Part shown: in pieces, positions 17,795-26,900 of the stretch | Layout of the letters: each line of letters opens with the position of its first letter | How positions within the stretch are numbered: position 1 is the stretch's first letter | DNA from: Chitinophagaceae bacterium | GTDB taxonomy: Bacteria; Bacteroidota; Bacteroidia; Chitinophagales; Chitinophagaceae | Length of the DNA stretch: 64,000 nucleotides | Direction of reading: 5' to 3' | Assembly: GCA_013140985.1 (NCBI GenBank) | Contig: JABFRU010000048.1 | Location: 1 to 64,000, forward strand | Translations under genes and position numbers: made by a program | The notes under the pieces: model-generated | What the model was told of the DNA's origin: nothing | Database searches by the model: none | The model's input: only the letters and a program-made list of their open reading frames with translations

Positions 17795-19219
17795 TTAAGG
17801 TTTCTTCATTTCTAAACCCATTCCCTTTGCTTTCTCAATCACAAATTCCAGCGCCGCTTCTTTTGTATTAGCAATAATTCCATCCAGCATCGCATCTTTC
17901 AATGCATCTTTTAATATCCCCACCGGCCTGGAGGGCAACAGCCCGAACATTTCCATGATCGTCTCCCCGTTTACCGGCGGCTGCCAGCTTCGTATATGAT
18001 CTTTTTCTTCCACTTCTTTACAACGCTGGCGCACCAGTTGAAAATTTTCAAGATAACGTTTCACCTTTTGTTTATTCTTTGATGTGATATCCGCTTCGCA
18101 AAGCATCATCAGCGAATCAAAATCCTCACCTGCATCAAATAACAAACGGCGGATGGCAGAATCAGTGATGTTTTCTTTTGTCAAACTGATAGGACGAAGA
18201 TGCAGTTCAACCATTTTTTTTACCAATCGCATTTTTTCATTCTGCGGCAGTTTCAATTTCGAAAATATTTTCGGTACCATCCTTGCTCCCACCACTTCAT
18301 GTCCATGAAATGTCCAGCCATGCCCTTCTTCAAAACGTTTGGTAACAGGTTTGGCAATATCATGCAAGACAGCTGACCAGCGCAACCAGAGATCATTCGT
18401 ATTGGCAGACAGATTATCGAGTACCTGCAATGTGTGATAAAAATTATCCTTATGTCCATGACCATCTTTATACTCAGCGCCGGCCAGTTCCACCATCTGT
18501 GGAAAAATGATCTGCAGCAATCCACTTTTATACAAAAGATCAAACCCGATAGATGGCTTGGGTGCTGTAATTATTTTGTTCAGCTCATCCGTTATTCTTT
18601 CCTGCGAAATGATAGTTATTCTTTCAGCCGTTTCTTTGATCCCTTGCCATGTTTTTTCTTCAATGATAAAACCTAATTGTGTGGCAAAACGGATAGCTCT
18701 CATCATCCGGAGCGGATCGTCGCTGAATGTTTCCGAAGGTTTTAGCGGTGTGCGGATGATCCTATTCTCAAGATCTCTTACACCATCGAATGGATCAATG
18801 AGTTTGCCATAATCATTTTTATTCAAACTAATGGCCAATGCATTGATGGTAAAGTCACGGCGGTCCTGGTCATCTTTTATGGTGCCGGGTTCTACGGCAG
18901 GTTTGCGGGAATCAAACTGATAGCTTTCTTTTCTTGCGCCGACAAACTCAAGATCAAATCCATCGGCCGTTATTAAATGTGCAGTGCCGAAATTCTTAAA
19001 AAAATCAACTTTAGGAACAGGGTCAAATTGCCTGGCCACTTCATTTGCCAATGCAATGCCATCTCCCACACAAACAATATCAATGTCTTTGGTAGGTCGT
19101 TCTACTATCTTGTCCCTTACAAAACCTCCTATCACATAGCTCTCCACTCCCAGCGATGAAACAGCCGCAGCGATCTTTTTTAATACACCCAATTCCTGTC
19201 TTGTACATTTTATCTGCAT
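17795..19219 (-). CDS. cca: CCA tRNA nucleotidyltransferase / poly(A) polymerase family with HD domain
   Basis: 474 residues. The N-terminal nucleotidyltransferase domain shows YVIGGFVRD (28-36) and the metal-binding DID (45-47), followed by RRDFTINALA and DPLRMMRAIRFA, typical of class II CCA-adding enzymes. An HD domain follows (LHDIAKPVTKRF, then HGHEVVGARM). It adds or repairs the 3' CCA of tRNA, and the HD part likely has phosphohydrolase activity. A CCA-adding role is favoured over poly(A) polymerase by length and by the neighbouring tRNA genes. Confidence 0.88.
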   Translation of the reverse strand: MQIKCTRQELGVLKKIAAAVSSLGVESYVIGGFVRDKIVERPTKDIDIVCVGDGIALANEVARQFDPVPKVDFFKNFGTAHLITADGFDLEFVGARKESYQFDSRKPAVEPGTIKDDQDRRDFTINALAISLNKNDYGKLIDPFDGVRDLENRIIRTPLKPSETFSDDPLRMMRAIRFATQLGFIIEEKTWQGIKETAERITIISQERITDELNKIITAPKPSIGFDLLYKSGLLQIIFPQMVELAGAEYKDGHGHKDNFYHTLQVLDNLSANTNDLWLRWSAVLHDIAKPVTKRFEEGHGWTFHGHEVVGARMVPKIFSKLKLPQNEKMRLVKKMVELHLRPISLTKENITDSAIRRLLFDAGEDFDSLMMLCEADITSKNKQKVKRYLENFQLVRQRCKEVEEKDHIRSWQPPVNGETIMEMFGLLPSRPVGILKDALKDAMLDGIIANTKEAALEFVIEKAKGMGLEMKKP

Positions 19220-19236
19220 GACGGAGCAAAGTTAAG

Positions 19237-19271
19237 AGTCTGGAGTCGTTAGTCGGAAGCCGGGAGTCAGG
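19237..19271. repeat. five tandem 7-bp units (AGTCNGG type)
   Basis: Units AGTCTGG, AGTCGTT, AGTCGGA, AGCCGGG and AGTCAGG follow each other without gaps between cca and tsaC. The last unit provides the stop codon (TCA on the plus strand) of the minus-strand tsaC gene at 19267. Variable heptamer arrays of this kind are a frequent intergenic feature in Bacteroidota. Confidence 0.7.
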
Positions 19272-19833
19272 GGCGAAGCATTGTAATTTCCCCGTTATTC
19301 CATTTTATCAGGGCAGAGGGTTCGGCGATAGTTTGATCATCCTGCCGGTATTGAACAATATAGTCAACAGCTTTTTTTATTTCGGCTGAAATATCAGAAA
19401 ATACTTTTGGCGAAGGCTGCCCGGAAATATTTGCTGATGTGGAAACAATAGGTTTTCTGAACCTTTTTATTAAATGCCTGCAAAACGTATCGGTGCAGAT
19501 ACGGATCGCAATGCTTCCGTCTTTGGCAACAAGGTTATCAGCAAAGCCTATAGCACCATCATAAATAACAGTTGTCGGTTTGCTGGTTTGTTGCAAATGG
19601 TCAAATACCTGCAGGTCAGGCGCCGCCACATGCTTCAAAATATCCGATTCGTCCGCTACCAATACGATCATTGCTTTTTCATCAGAACGTTGTTTTAATG
19701 CATATACCTTCTCCACTGCATTTGCATTGGTAGCATCACAACCTAATCCCCAAACTGTATCGGTTGGATAAAGGATAAGACCGCCGTCTTTCAGCACTTT
19801 CAAACATTCTTCAATATCGTTCTCGAAATTCAT
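19267..19833 (-). CDS. tsaC: L-threonylcarbamoyladenylate synthase (YrdC/Sua5 domain)
   Basis: 188 residues from the ATG at 19833; another ATG at 19839 and a longer opening to 19872 exist. The YrdC fold is clear: GGLILYPTDTVWGLGCDA near the start, KQRSDEKAMIVLV, and STSANISGQPSPK towards the C-terminus. It makes threonylcarbamoyl-AMP from Thr, bicarbonate and ATP for the t6A modification of tRNA. No Sua5 C-terminal domain is present. It lies upstream of cca on the same strand, forming a tRNA-maturation group. Confidence 0.9.
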   Translation of the reverse strand: MNFENDIEECLKVLKDGGLILYPTDTVWGLGCDATNANAVEKVYALKQRSDEKAMIVLVADESDILKHVAAPDLQVFDHLQQTSKPTTVIYDGAIGFADNLVAKDGSIAIRICTDTFCRHLIKRFRKPIVSTSANISGQPSPKVFSDISAEIKKAVDYIVQYRQDDQTIAEPSALIKWNNGEITMLRP

Positions 19834-19887
19834 ACTCATTCGTTGTTCTGCAATATAATAATGACTATACAATTCACAGGGTCTTCG

Positions 19888-19913
19888 AAATCCTCTCCTT
19901 AAGGAGAGGATTT
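19888..19913. repeat. perfect 26-bp palindrome at the end of the glycosyltransferase gene
   Basis: AAATCCTCTCCTT is followed at once by its exact reverse complement. The outer sequence on the right (AGGGGAGG) is part of the same repeat, and the last codons and stop of the glycosyltransferase lie within it. A relative with the same order (GCCTCCCC, then a CCCCTCC/GGAGGGG hairpin and a T-run) follows the cysteine-synthase-like gene at 23573. It probably acts as a terminator on both strands. Confidence 0.7.
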
Positions 19914-21174
19914 AGGGGAGGCCTTTATAAACATTCATTACAGATTCAGCATGTTTTTGCGGCGTAAAATTTTGTGCATGCTGCCAGCCCTTTTCGATCA
20001 TCGTTGCTGCAAACTGTTTATCAGAATAGATTTTCTTCATTGCTGCTGCTATCTCTTCAGCGCTGGCAGGGTTCACATAATAAGCTCCCTCTCCCCCTGC
20101 TTCCGGCAAACAGGAAACATTGGAAGTGATCACCGGTGTTTTACTCCACAACGCTTCAATAACCGGAATGCCGAAACCTTCGAAAAAAGATGGATAGATC
20201 ATAGCTGTTGCCATTTGATAGATAGCCGGGAAATCCGCTTCAATTCGAAAATATGGTTTCAGCCGTTCCATCGCTTTGCTGCGTTCTATAGCTATTGCTT
20301 CTGGAGTGTAATCTTGTTCCAGTTTAGGTATCTCCGTTTGCTCCCATTCGGCCATCTTCCTGTCAAATGTTACGTTAGCAGAATTTTTTACTTCAAGGAA
20401 AATGATCCTGCCTATAAGATCATGCTGCCTGATATATTCTTCTACTTTAGCTTTATAAACTCCCCCATCACCAATCACTACTAATGGTATGTTCAACTCA
20501 TTTTTCAAAAGATGAAGTGCTTTGCAGATATTCAGCAGGTTCTTTCTTTCAATAATAGATCCGACATATAAAAAATATTGTTCAGGAAGGCCATACACCC
20601 ATCTTATCTTGGCCTTATCTTCTTCAGGCACCGACTTTGCAAAATCCGGGTGACAACTTTGATAGCAAACACTGATCTTGCCTTCAGGTGTTCCATAAAA
20701 TTCTATTATATCTTTTTTTGTCTGCTCACTTATGGCGATCACTTTGTCCGCATGGCGGCACGCATAACTGAATTTTTTATGATAGATCTTTGCATCTACA
20801 TACGTATACTGTTCGGGATACCTTTCATGAATAAGATCATGGATCGTAACAACTGATTTAATACCCGTTTTTTGAATTCCGGCCGGTATTTCATGGCTCA
20901 ATCCATGGTATAGTTTTATATTAAGTCTTCGCAGGTCCTTTTTTACCCAGCTACTTCTCCATGCTGAAGTTATTAGTTTATGAAAAAAAGATGTGGGCTG
21001 TATCTCATGCATGTTTTTAACTATCGGACTGTACATCGTTGAATACTGCGGATTGAAAAGATAGTACTGGTGCTCAGGATAAAATTCCGACAGCGCATTC
21101 AGCAGGTTGCGGCTGTAATGGCCCAGACCTGTGCTATTATGGTATGCTCTTTTTGCGTCGAAACCGATGTTCAT
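19912..21174 (-). CDS. GT4-type glycosyltransferase with an internal insertion
   Basis: 420 residues from ATG 21174 (the longer opening to 21201 is less typical). A GT-B glycosyltransferase: the N-terminal DAKRAYHNSTGLGHYSRNLL binds the acceptor side, and the C-terminal MIYPSFFEGFGIPVIEAL carries the E-x7-E nucleotide-sugar motif, followed by TSNVSCLPEAGG. Between the IIFLEV strand and the usual LPAIY helix there is an extra charged, helical stretch of about 45 residues that most GT4 enzymes lack. It likely builds a surface polysaccharide or lipopolysaccharide; donor and acceptor are unknown. Its stop codon lies in a palindromic repeat. Confidence 0.82.
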   Translation of the reverse strand: MNIGFDAKRAYHNSTGLGHYSRNLLNALSEFYPEHQYYLFNPQYSTMYSPIVKNMHEIQPTSFFHKLITSAWRSSWVKKDLRRLNIKLYHGLSHEIPAGIQKTGIKSVVTIHDLIHERYPEQYTYVDAKIYHKKFSYACRHADKVIAISEQTKKDIIEFYGTPEGKISVCYQSCHPDFAKSVPEEDKAKIRWVYGLPEQYFLYVGSIIERKNLLNICKALHLLKNELNIPLVVIGDGGVYKAKVEEYIRQHDLIGRIIFLEVKNSANVTFDRKMAEWEQTEIPKLEQDYTPEAIAIERSKAMERLKPYFRIEADFPAIYQMATAMIYPSFFEGFGIPVIEALWSKTPVITSNVSCLPEAGGEGAYYVNPASAEEIAAAMKKIYSDKQFAATMIEKGWQHAQNFTPQKHAESVMNVYKGLP

Positions 21175-21193
21175 GCGATCTGCAAATTTGTAG

Positions 21194-21251
21194 ATATGCA
21201 AATGTGCAGATTAATTCCCGATATTGATAACGCATTTGCACATCTGCATAT
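21194..21251. promoter_or_regulatory. inverted repeat in the divergent promoter region
   Basis: ATATGCAAATGTGCAGAT (21194-21211) and ATTTGCACATCTGCATAT (21234-21251) are reverse complements apart from two positions. It lies between the divergent glycosyltransferase and dapD genes. It may be an operator, or one of the TTTGCACAT-type repeats found between Bacteroidota genes. A weak -7-like TATTTTCG precedes dapD. Confidence 0.4.
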
Positions 21252-21284
21252 TTTCAAATTGGCACATTAGCTTATTTTCGCACT

Positions 21285-22109
21285 ATGAAAGAACTCATAC
21301 TCGAAGCCTGGGCCAACAGGGAATTATTAAAGGACAGTAAATACAGCGATGCCGTAAAAGCCGTGATCGAAGAAGTGGACAAAGGGAATTTAAGATCGGC
21401 TTCTCCTTCCGATCCTTCGACTGGCACTCAGGATGGCTGGGTGGTAAATGAATGGGTGAAGCAGGCGATACTTTTATATTTCGGTCTGCAGCAAATGCAG
21501 ACATGGGAAACCGGGCCGTTTGAATTTTATGATAAGATGTTATTGAAAAAGAATTTTGCTGAACTCGGTGTCCGTAGTTTGCCCGGATCAGTAGCAAGGT
21601 ATGGCTCCTACATTGCAAAGAATGTTGTACTCATGCCTTCGTTTGTGAATATCGGCGCTTATGTGGACGAAGGAACGATGGTGGATACATGGGCAACGGT
21701 GGGAAGTTGTGCGCAGATAGGTAAAGGCGTTCATTTAAGCGGTGGTGTTGGTATTGGCGGTGTATTGGAACCATTGCAGGCATCTCCTGTCATTGTTGAA
21801 GATGGATGTTTTATCGGCAGCCGCTGTATCGTTGTGGAGGGTGTGATCGTAGAAAAAGAAGCAGTGCTGGGCGCCAATGTTGTGCTGACCCAATCAACAA
21901 AAATTATTGACGTAAGCGGCCCCTCACCCAAAGAAATGAAAGGAAGAGTGCCGGCAAGATCTGTGGTGATACCCGGCTCTTATACAAAGAAATTTCCGGC
22001 AGGTGAATATGGTGTGGGCTGTGCATTGATCATTGGTCAACGTAAACCGAGCACCGATCTTAAAACAAGTCTGAATGATGCGTTGAGAGATTTTAATGTA
22101 AGCGTTTAG
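21285..22109 (+). CDS. dapD: 2,3,4,5-tetrahydropyridine-2,6-dicarboxylate N-succinyltransferase
   Basis: 274 residues. The left-handed β-helix of hexapeptide repeats (about 105-225) and the motifs VNEWVKQAILLYF, YVDEGTMVDTWATVGSCAQIG and GGVLEPLQASPV are diagnostic of DapD. It succinylates tetrahydrodipicolinate on the way to diaminopimelate and lysine. A short segment near residues 38-48 (SASPSDPSTGTQDG) is longer than in relatives I know. It is encoded by DNA resembling a CCTTCGAC...CTCAGGA palindromic repeat, seen also at 23925. The next gene starts 1 bp after the stop codon. Confidence 0.93.
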   Translation: MKELILEAWANRELLKDSKYSDAVKAVIEEVDKGNLRSASPSDPSTGTQDGWVVNEWVKQAILLYFGLQQMQTWETGPFEFYDKMLLKKNFAELGVRSLPGSVARYGSYIAKNVVLMPSFVNIGAYVDEGTMVDTWATVGSCAQIGKGVHLSGGVGIGGVLEPLQASPVIVEDGCFIGSRCIVVEGVIVEKEAVLGANVVLTQSTKIIDVSGPSPKEMKGRVPARSVVIPGSYTKKFPAGEYGVGCALIIGQRKPSTDLKTSLNDALRDFNVSV

Positions 22110-22110
22110 T

Positions 22111-22662
22111 ATGAATAAGATCATTTTTTCTATTTTCCTGGTTATTAGTTGCATTTTCTGTCAATGCAAATCTGCAGAAGACGATAGACCTATATGCATT
22201 TACAAAAAATCAGGGAAAACAATTGAGCAGCAATTCCCATTCAATCAATCTGATCGTATTGAGATCGTCTCTTATGATTCAAGGAATGATACAGTTGGTA
22301 ACCTCATACTGGATGGGCGCTTCATAGTAAACGATATTTATGATCTTGTCGTTTTAAATAAGCCACAAACAGATTCCCTGTTTTCCCTCTTGTACGATTA
22401 TGAAAGAAACAAGAATGCAGGACCGGTGCGGTATGCCGATTGTTACAATCCAAGGCATTCCGTTGTTTTTTATAAAGCAGGAAAAGCTATTGCGTTCTGG
22501 GAGATCTGCCTCGAATGCGGGGGTCAGCGACAAACAGCAAATACTGAGTTTGATAAGTTTTGCCATGAGAATACATGTCGTATCCAGGAGCTATTTATAA
22601 ATGCAGGGATCAAAGACGGAATTATCCCGGAACAATGTGCTTCAACAAAAAATAACCCATGA
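22111..22662 (+). CDS. hypothetical lipoprotein
   Basis: 183 residues with a hydrophobic N-terminus and a lipobox-like VISCIFCQC; the acylated Cys is probably one of those near residues 14-19. The mature part has a CLECGG motif near residue 135 and two further Cys residues, so disulfides or a metal site are possible. Family not recognised. It starts 1 bp after dapD and overlaps the following gene by 4 bp (ATGA), so the three genes are translationally linked. Confidence 0.65.
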   Translation: MNKIIFSIFLVISCIFCQCKSAEDDRPICIYKKSGKTIEQQFPFNQSDRIEIVSYDSRNDTVGNLILDGRFIVNDIYDLVVLNKPQTDSLFSLLYDYERNKNAGPVRYADCYNPRHSVVFYKAGKAIAFWEICLECGGQRQTANTEFDKFCHENTCRIQELFINAGIKDGIIPEQCASTKNNP

Positions 22663-23570
22663 CCCCCATCGGAAACACTCCCCTTATCAAACTTGAAAAA
22701 CTATCCGAACCCGGATGCGCTGATATTTATGTAAAATATGAAGGCGGCAATCCCACCGGCAGCATGAAAGACCGCATGGCCTTGTCCATGATCGAAGGCG
22801 CAGAAAAAAGAGGCGATCTAAAACCCGGCGGAAATATTGTTGAATATACCGGCGGCAGTACCGGCAGTTCATTAGCGATGGTATGTGCCATCAAAGGTTA
22901 TCATGCAACATTTGTTTCTTCCGATGCTTTTTCAGAAGAGAAACTGCAAACGATGAAAGCTTTCGGCGCCGAACTGGAAGTATATCCAAGTGATGGTGGC
23001 CGTATCACAGCTGACCTGATCAATTCATTGATCGCAAGAGCAAGAGAATTAAGCAAAGCCCCCAATACTTTCTGGACAGATCAATTCAACAATGTTGACA
23101 ATCGCAATGCTTATCATAACATGGCCAATGAAGTGATCAGCGTATTAGGAAATGATATTGATGAATTTATCATGGGCGTTGGAACAGGCGGGAGTTTTTC
23201 CGGCAATGCAGAAGTATATAAAGAAAAAATTCCCGGCATCCGTTGTATTGCTATCGAACCTTTTCATGTCAGAGCATTATCCGGCGGTGATATTTCCGGC
23301 AAACATAAACTGGAAGGTATCGGCTCCGGGTTTGTTCCCGCCATTTGTCGCCTCGATCTTGCTGATGAAATAATTCCTGTAAAAGATGAAGATGCCATGC
23401 AAACAGCAAGAGACCTTGCAAGAAAAGAAGGTATCTGGGGAGGCACAACTGCCGGCGCCAATGTGTGGACAGCTATTCAAAGAGCAAGGAAGATCGGTGC
23501 AGGCAAAAAGATTGTCACTATTATTCCTGATTCCGGATTGAAATATTTGAGAGGCGATCTGTATAGATAA
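22659..23570 (+). CDS. cysteine synthase-like PLP enzyme
   Basis: 303 residues of the fold-type II PLP family. The PLP Lys is K37 in NPTGSMKDRMA, the substrate loop is EYTGGSTGSSLA (62-73), and the phosphate-binding GVGTGGSFSG lies near 165. It probably makes cysteine from O-acetylserine and sulfide, but the sequence diverges from classical CysK (NPTGSMKDR rather than NPxxSVKDR). A cystathionine-synthase-like or other β-replacement activity is therefore possible. Last gene of the dapD operon, closed by a terminator. Confidence 0.82.
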   Translation: MTPIGNTPLIKLEKLSEPGCADIYVKYEGGNPTGSMKDRMALSMIEGAEKRGDLKPGGNIVEYTGGSTGSSLAMVCAIKGYHATFVSSDAFSEEKLQTMKAFGAELEVYPSDGGRITADLINSLIARARELSKAPNTFWTDQFNNVDNRNAYHNMANEVISVLGNDIDEFIMGVGTGGSFSGNAEVYKEKIPGIRCIAIEPFHVRALSGGDISGKHKLEGIGSGFVPAICRLDLADEIIPVKDEDAMQTARDLARKEGIWGGTTAGANVWTAIQRARKIGAGKKIVTIIPDSGLKYLRGDLYR

Positions 23571-23582
23571 AGCCTCCCCAAG

Positions 23583-23603
23583 CCCCTCCGCAGGAGGGGT
23601 TTT
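23583..23603 (+). terminator. terminator of the dapD operon
   Basis: CCCCTCC (23583-23589), loop GCA, GGAGGGG (23593-23599), then TTTT. It is preceded by GCCTCCCC, making it a relative of the palindrome at 19888. Confidence 0.75.
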
Positions 23604-23913
23604 AGACTCTGAATATTGGAACTACTTTATTTGCTCGAATAAAGTCTACGAATAAAGAACATTCCCTGCGCCTATTTTTCGCCTCAACGAATATTTCTTT
23701 TACTCCAATCTTCCCGGGAGAAAAATCCAGCGCTGCAGCAGCTTCCTATTACAAGCAGCAGGTTCTACAATTAATTTCCAAAGAGAATGACTTTCCCCTA
23801 TGCCAATTCGCAAAGGAAAACTTGTGATAAGGAAATCGTCGTATCGAATTGGCTTGATTTTTTTGTTACTTTTTGTATCAAGACAAAAAGTAAAGAAAGT
23901 CTTTTCAAAAATA
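23604..23913. other. non-coding stretch with two stable hairpins
   Basis: No credible gene is seen between the dapD operon and the T9SS protease. The right part folds: GCCAATTCG (23802-23810) pairs perfectly with CGAATTGGC (23845-23853), and ACTTTTTGT (23868-23876) pairs perfectly with ACAAAAAGT (23883-23891). It is followed at once by the terminator at 23914. Confidence 0.5.
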
Positions 23914-23956
23914 AAAGTCCCCCGATCCTTCGACAAGCTCAGGACCAGGGGACTTT
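23914..23956. terminator. terminator with nested CCTTCGAC repeat
   Basis: AAAGTCCCC (23914-23922) pairs perfectly with GGGGACTTT (23948-23956). The loop contains ATCCTTCGACAAGCTCAGGA, a palindromic unit widespread in Bacteroidota. It serves the minus-strand protease gene that ends at 23980. Confidence 0.75.
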
Positions 23957-23979
23957 GTTTATAGTGTGTTGCAACCGTT

Positions 23980-26900
23980 CTATTCTTTCACAATCTTCAC
24001 TGTGCTTTCCTTTCCTTCATTCATCACTTTGATCATATAAACACCTGAAGCAAGTGTGGCTACGTTCAATTGTGTGTTTATCCTGGTAGTGGTTTGTTGC
24101 ATTACCATTTTACCATAGATATCAAATACCTGTATATTAGCCATTCCGTTCAGATCTTCGATCTTCAGGTTCACTTTATCATTGACAGGATTGGGGAACA
24201 CACTGATCTTGTCAGCAACGATAAGGTCATCACCTTTACTGGCCGTACCTAATTGTACTCTCAGTGTATAGCAACTGGTAGCATTGTTTGCATTGTTATA
24301 GCCATACGCTCTTACATAATAAGTACCGGCTGTATAAGTACGGGTGATCGTTTCACTCGTAGTACCGCCATTCTGTGATATCGCCAGCTGGGTAGTACCA
24401 TTACTGCTGTATAAACGCATATCGTAGTCAGCAGGCAATGTTGTCAATGTTATCGTAGCTGTACCACCGGTAGTAATAACGAACCTGTAATAATCATTAT
24501 CACCGCTTGGGCTGATCAAACCTTTCACATCTGTATTGAAAGGTATTGTTGCTGCACCACCTGAACTTCCGTTTGTTGAAACATCATAGCTGCTCTGGCA
24601 ACCACCCGATACCGGTGTTGCAGTGGCAGTGATCGTATAACAAGTAGCGCTGTTAGCTCCATTATATCCAAACACCCTGATAGTATAAGTACCAGCTGCC
24701 TGGCTATTCAGTGTTACAGTTTCAGTAGCTGTGCTTCCTGCACCTGAACCTATCACAGTTCCTGCACTGTTCAGTATCTGCATATCATAGTCAACACCGG
24801 CTGGCCCCACCAAACTGAATACATTGTTGGTGGTCCCTGTTGTAGTGATCTTGAAATAATCATTATCGGTTGTAGTAGTAATCGCCGCCGAGTTAGCAAC
24901 ACCGCTTGAAATAGCGGCGGCTGTTGCCTGTGTTTCATTAGGCTCGAATGCCGTACCGCAACCCGGAGCTGCCAAAGTAGTGAACTGTGCCTGCGTATAA
25001 GAACTGCTGCTGCTTGCACAATTAGTTCTTACTCTCCAGTCATATAATGTAGAGGCAGCCAATCCGCTAAGATTTACGGAAAGTGATGTTGTACCTGTTA
25101 CTGCATTCGTCCATGTTCCGGATGCATTTGTTTTATAATCCACATCATAACTTACAGCGCCGCTTGCTGCTGTCCAGCTAACTGTTGCTGCTGATGTAGT
25201 AATACCTGATGATGATAAACCTGTTGGGGCATTACATCCGGCAACTGGTATTGTTGTGAATTGTGATTGTGCATAAGCACTGCTGCCACCTGTGCAATTA
25301 GCTCTTACTCTCCAGTCATATAATGCACCGGATGCAAGACCACTAAGATTTGCCGAAGTTGAAGTTGTTCCGGTTACAGCATTTGTCCATGTGCCTGAAG
25401 AATTCAGTTTATAATCCACATCATAAGAATTAGCGCCGGCTACTGTGGCCCAAAGAACCGTAGCAGATGATGTAGTAATTGCAGTAGAAGACAGGAAATC
25501 GGGCGTACCGCAACTTGAACCGGCAGTGATCGTAAAGTTTGCGTTTGAAATATCAAAGAAGATATTGCCAACTGCTTCAATCTTTATCCTAGCTGTTGTT
25601 GATGGTGTATTCGGAATAGTAACCGCTTCACTGCCATCATTAGCCGTGCTGGCAACCAATGTGCTGAAATTATTACCGCCATCTGTAGAAATAGAAATTT
25701 TTACATTGGCACAACTAACAGGCGCTGCCGTAGTATTAGCAACAGACCATGTAATAGTTTGTGTTGAATTACCTGCCCATGATACAGCTGTATTGGGAGC
25801 AGTAACGGCAAAAGGACCGGAAGTATTTGAAACAGTAACGACCACATCATCAAACTGTGTTTGTCCAACAGAAACAGGAGCCGTAGAACTATAAGGAGCA
25901 TTATCTCTTACTGTCAGCCTGAAGTTCAGTGTTCTTGAAACAGAACTTAATGCTTCGGTATTGGCGCCTGCGTCACCGCCCGGTAATGGGCCGGAAACAT
26001 TGGAACCTGCAAGGATCGTTGCTAATTTAGGGAAGAGCCTTACAGGAGATGTAGTAGCGCCAAAAGATATCCAGTTTGGACCCGTAGCTTTTGTTGCACT
26101 GGCAACACTGCTTGCTCCTGTTTGTCCTGAACCTGCATTATCATTTTGCTCCCAGCAATAAGTCAATACATCGCCCGGGTTTGCATCAGTAGCAGCACCT
26201 GTCAATGCGAACGGTGTGCTGATTGGGATGGTAAAATTATTACCTGCATTTACAACCGGGGTTGCATTTGATAAAGTTGTCGTTACCGGGCAGGTCTTCG
26301 TTGCGAGGTTAGCCTGTATCTGCGCAATAGATGCCTGGTGAAATATATCAATTGAATGTGGAGCAAGATCCTGGCTGGTGATACCTGCATAACCCATGAT
26401 GGTGATACCGGAGCCGGGTTCTTTATTTACACCGGTGCCTTCATTGCTATGCGAGAAAGTATGATTAGCACCCAGTTGGTGACCTACTTCATGTGCTACA
26501 TAGTCTATATCAAAATTATCTCCCTGGGGAATACCGTCATTGGGTGAAGTGATACCGGCACCTTTGCCAAGGGAATTATTGTTGGCCGGGTTTACACAAA
26601 CGCAACCAATACAGCCTGCATTTCCACCACCGCCTGAGGCGCCAAACATGTGGCCAATATCATAATTCGCACTACCGATCACAGAGGTCAACGTTTGCTG
26701 TAATTGCAAATTCCACTGGCTTAAGGTAGTTGAGTACGGGTCTGTGGAAGGAGTATAATATATAACAGATGTTGTGTTGGCAATAAGATTAAGGTGCAGG
26801 GCAAGATCTCTTTCATACACCCCATTACAACGGGTCAGTGTTGCATTGAATGCAGCTAATACCAATGATACCTGTGCTGAACTTGTAGCGCCATACCAAT

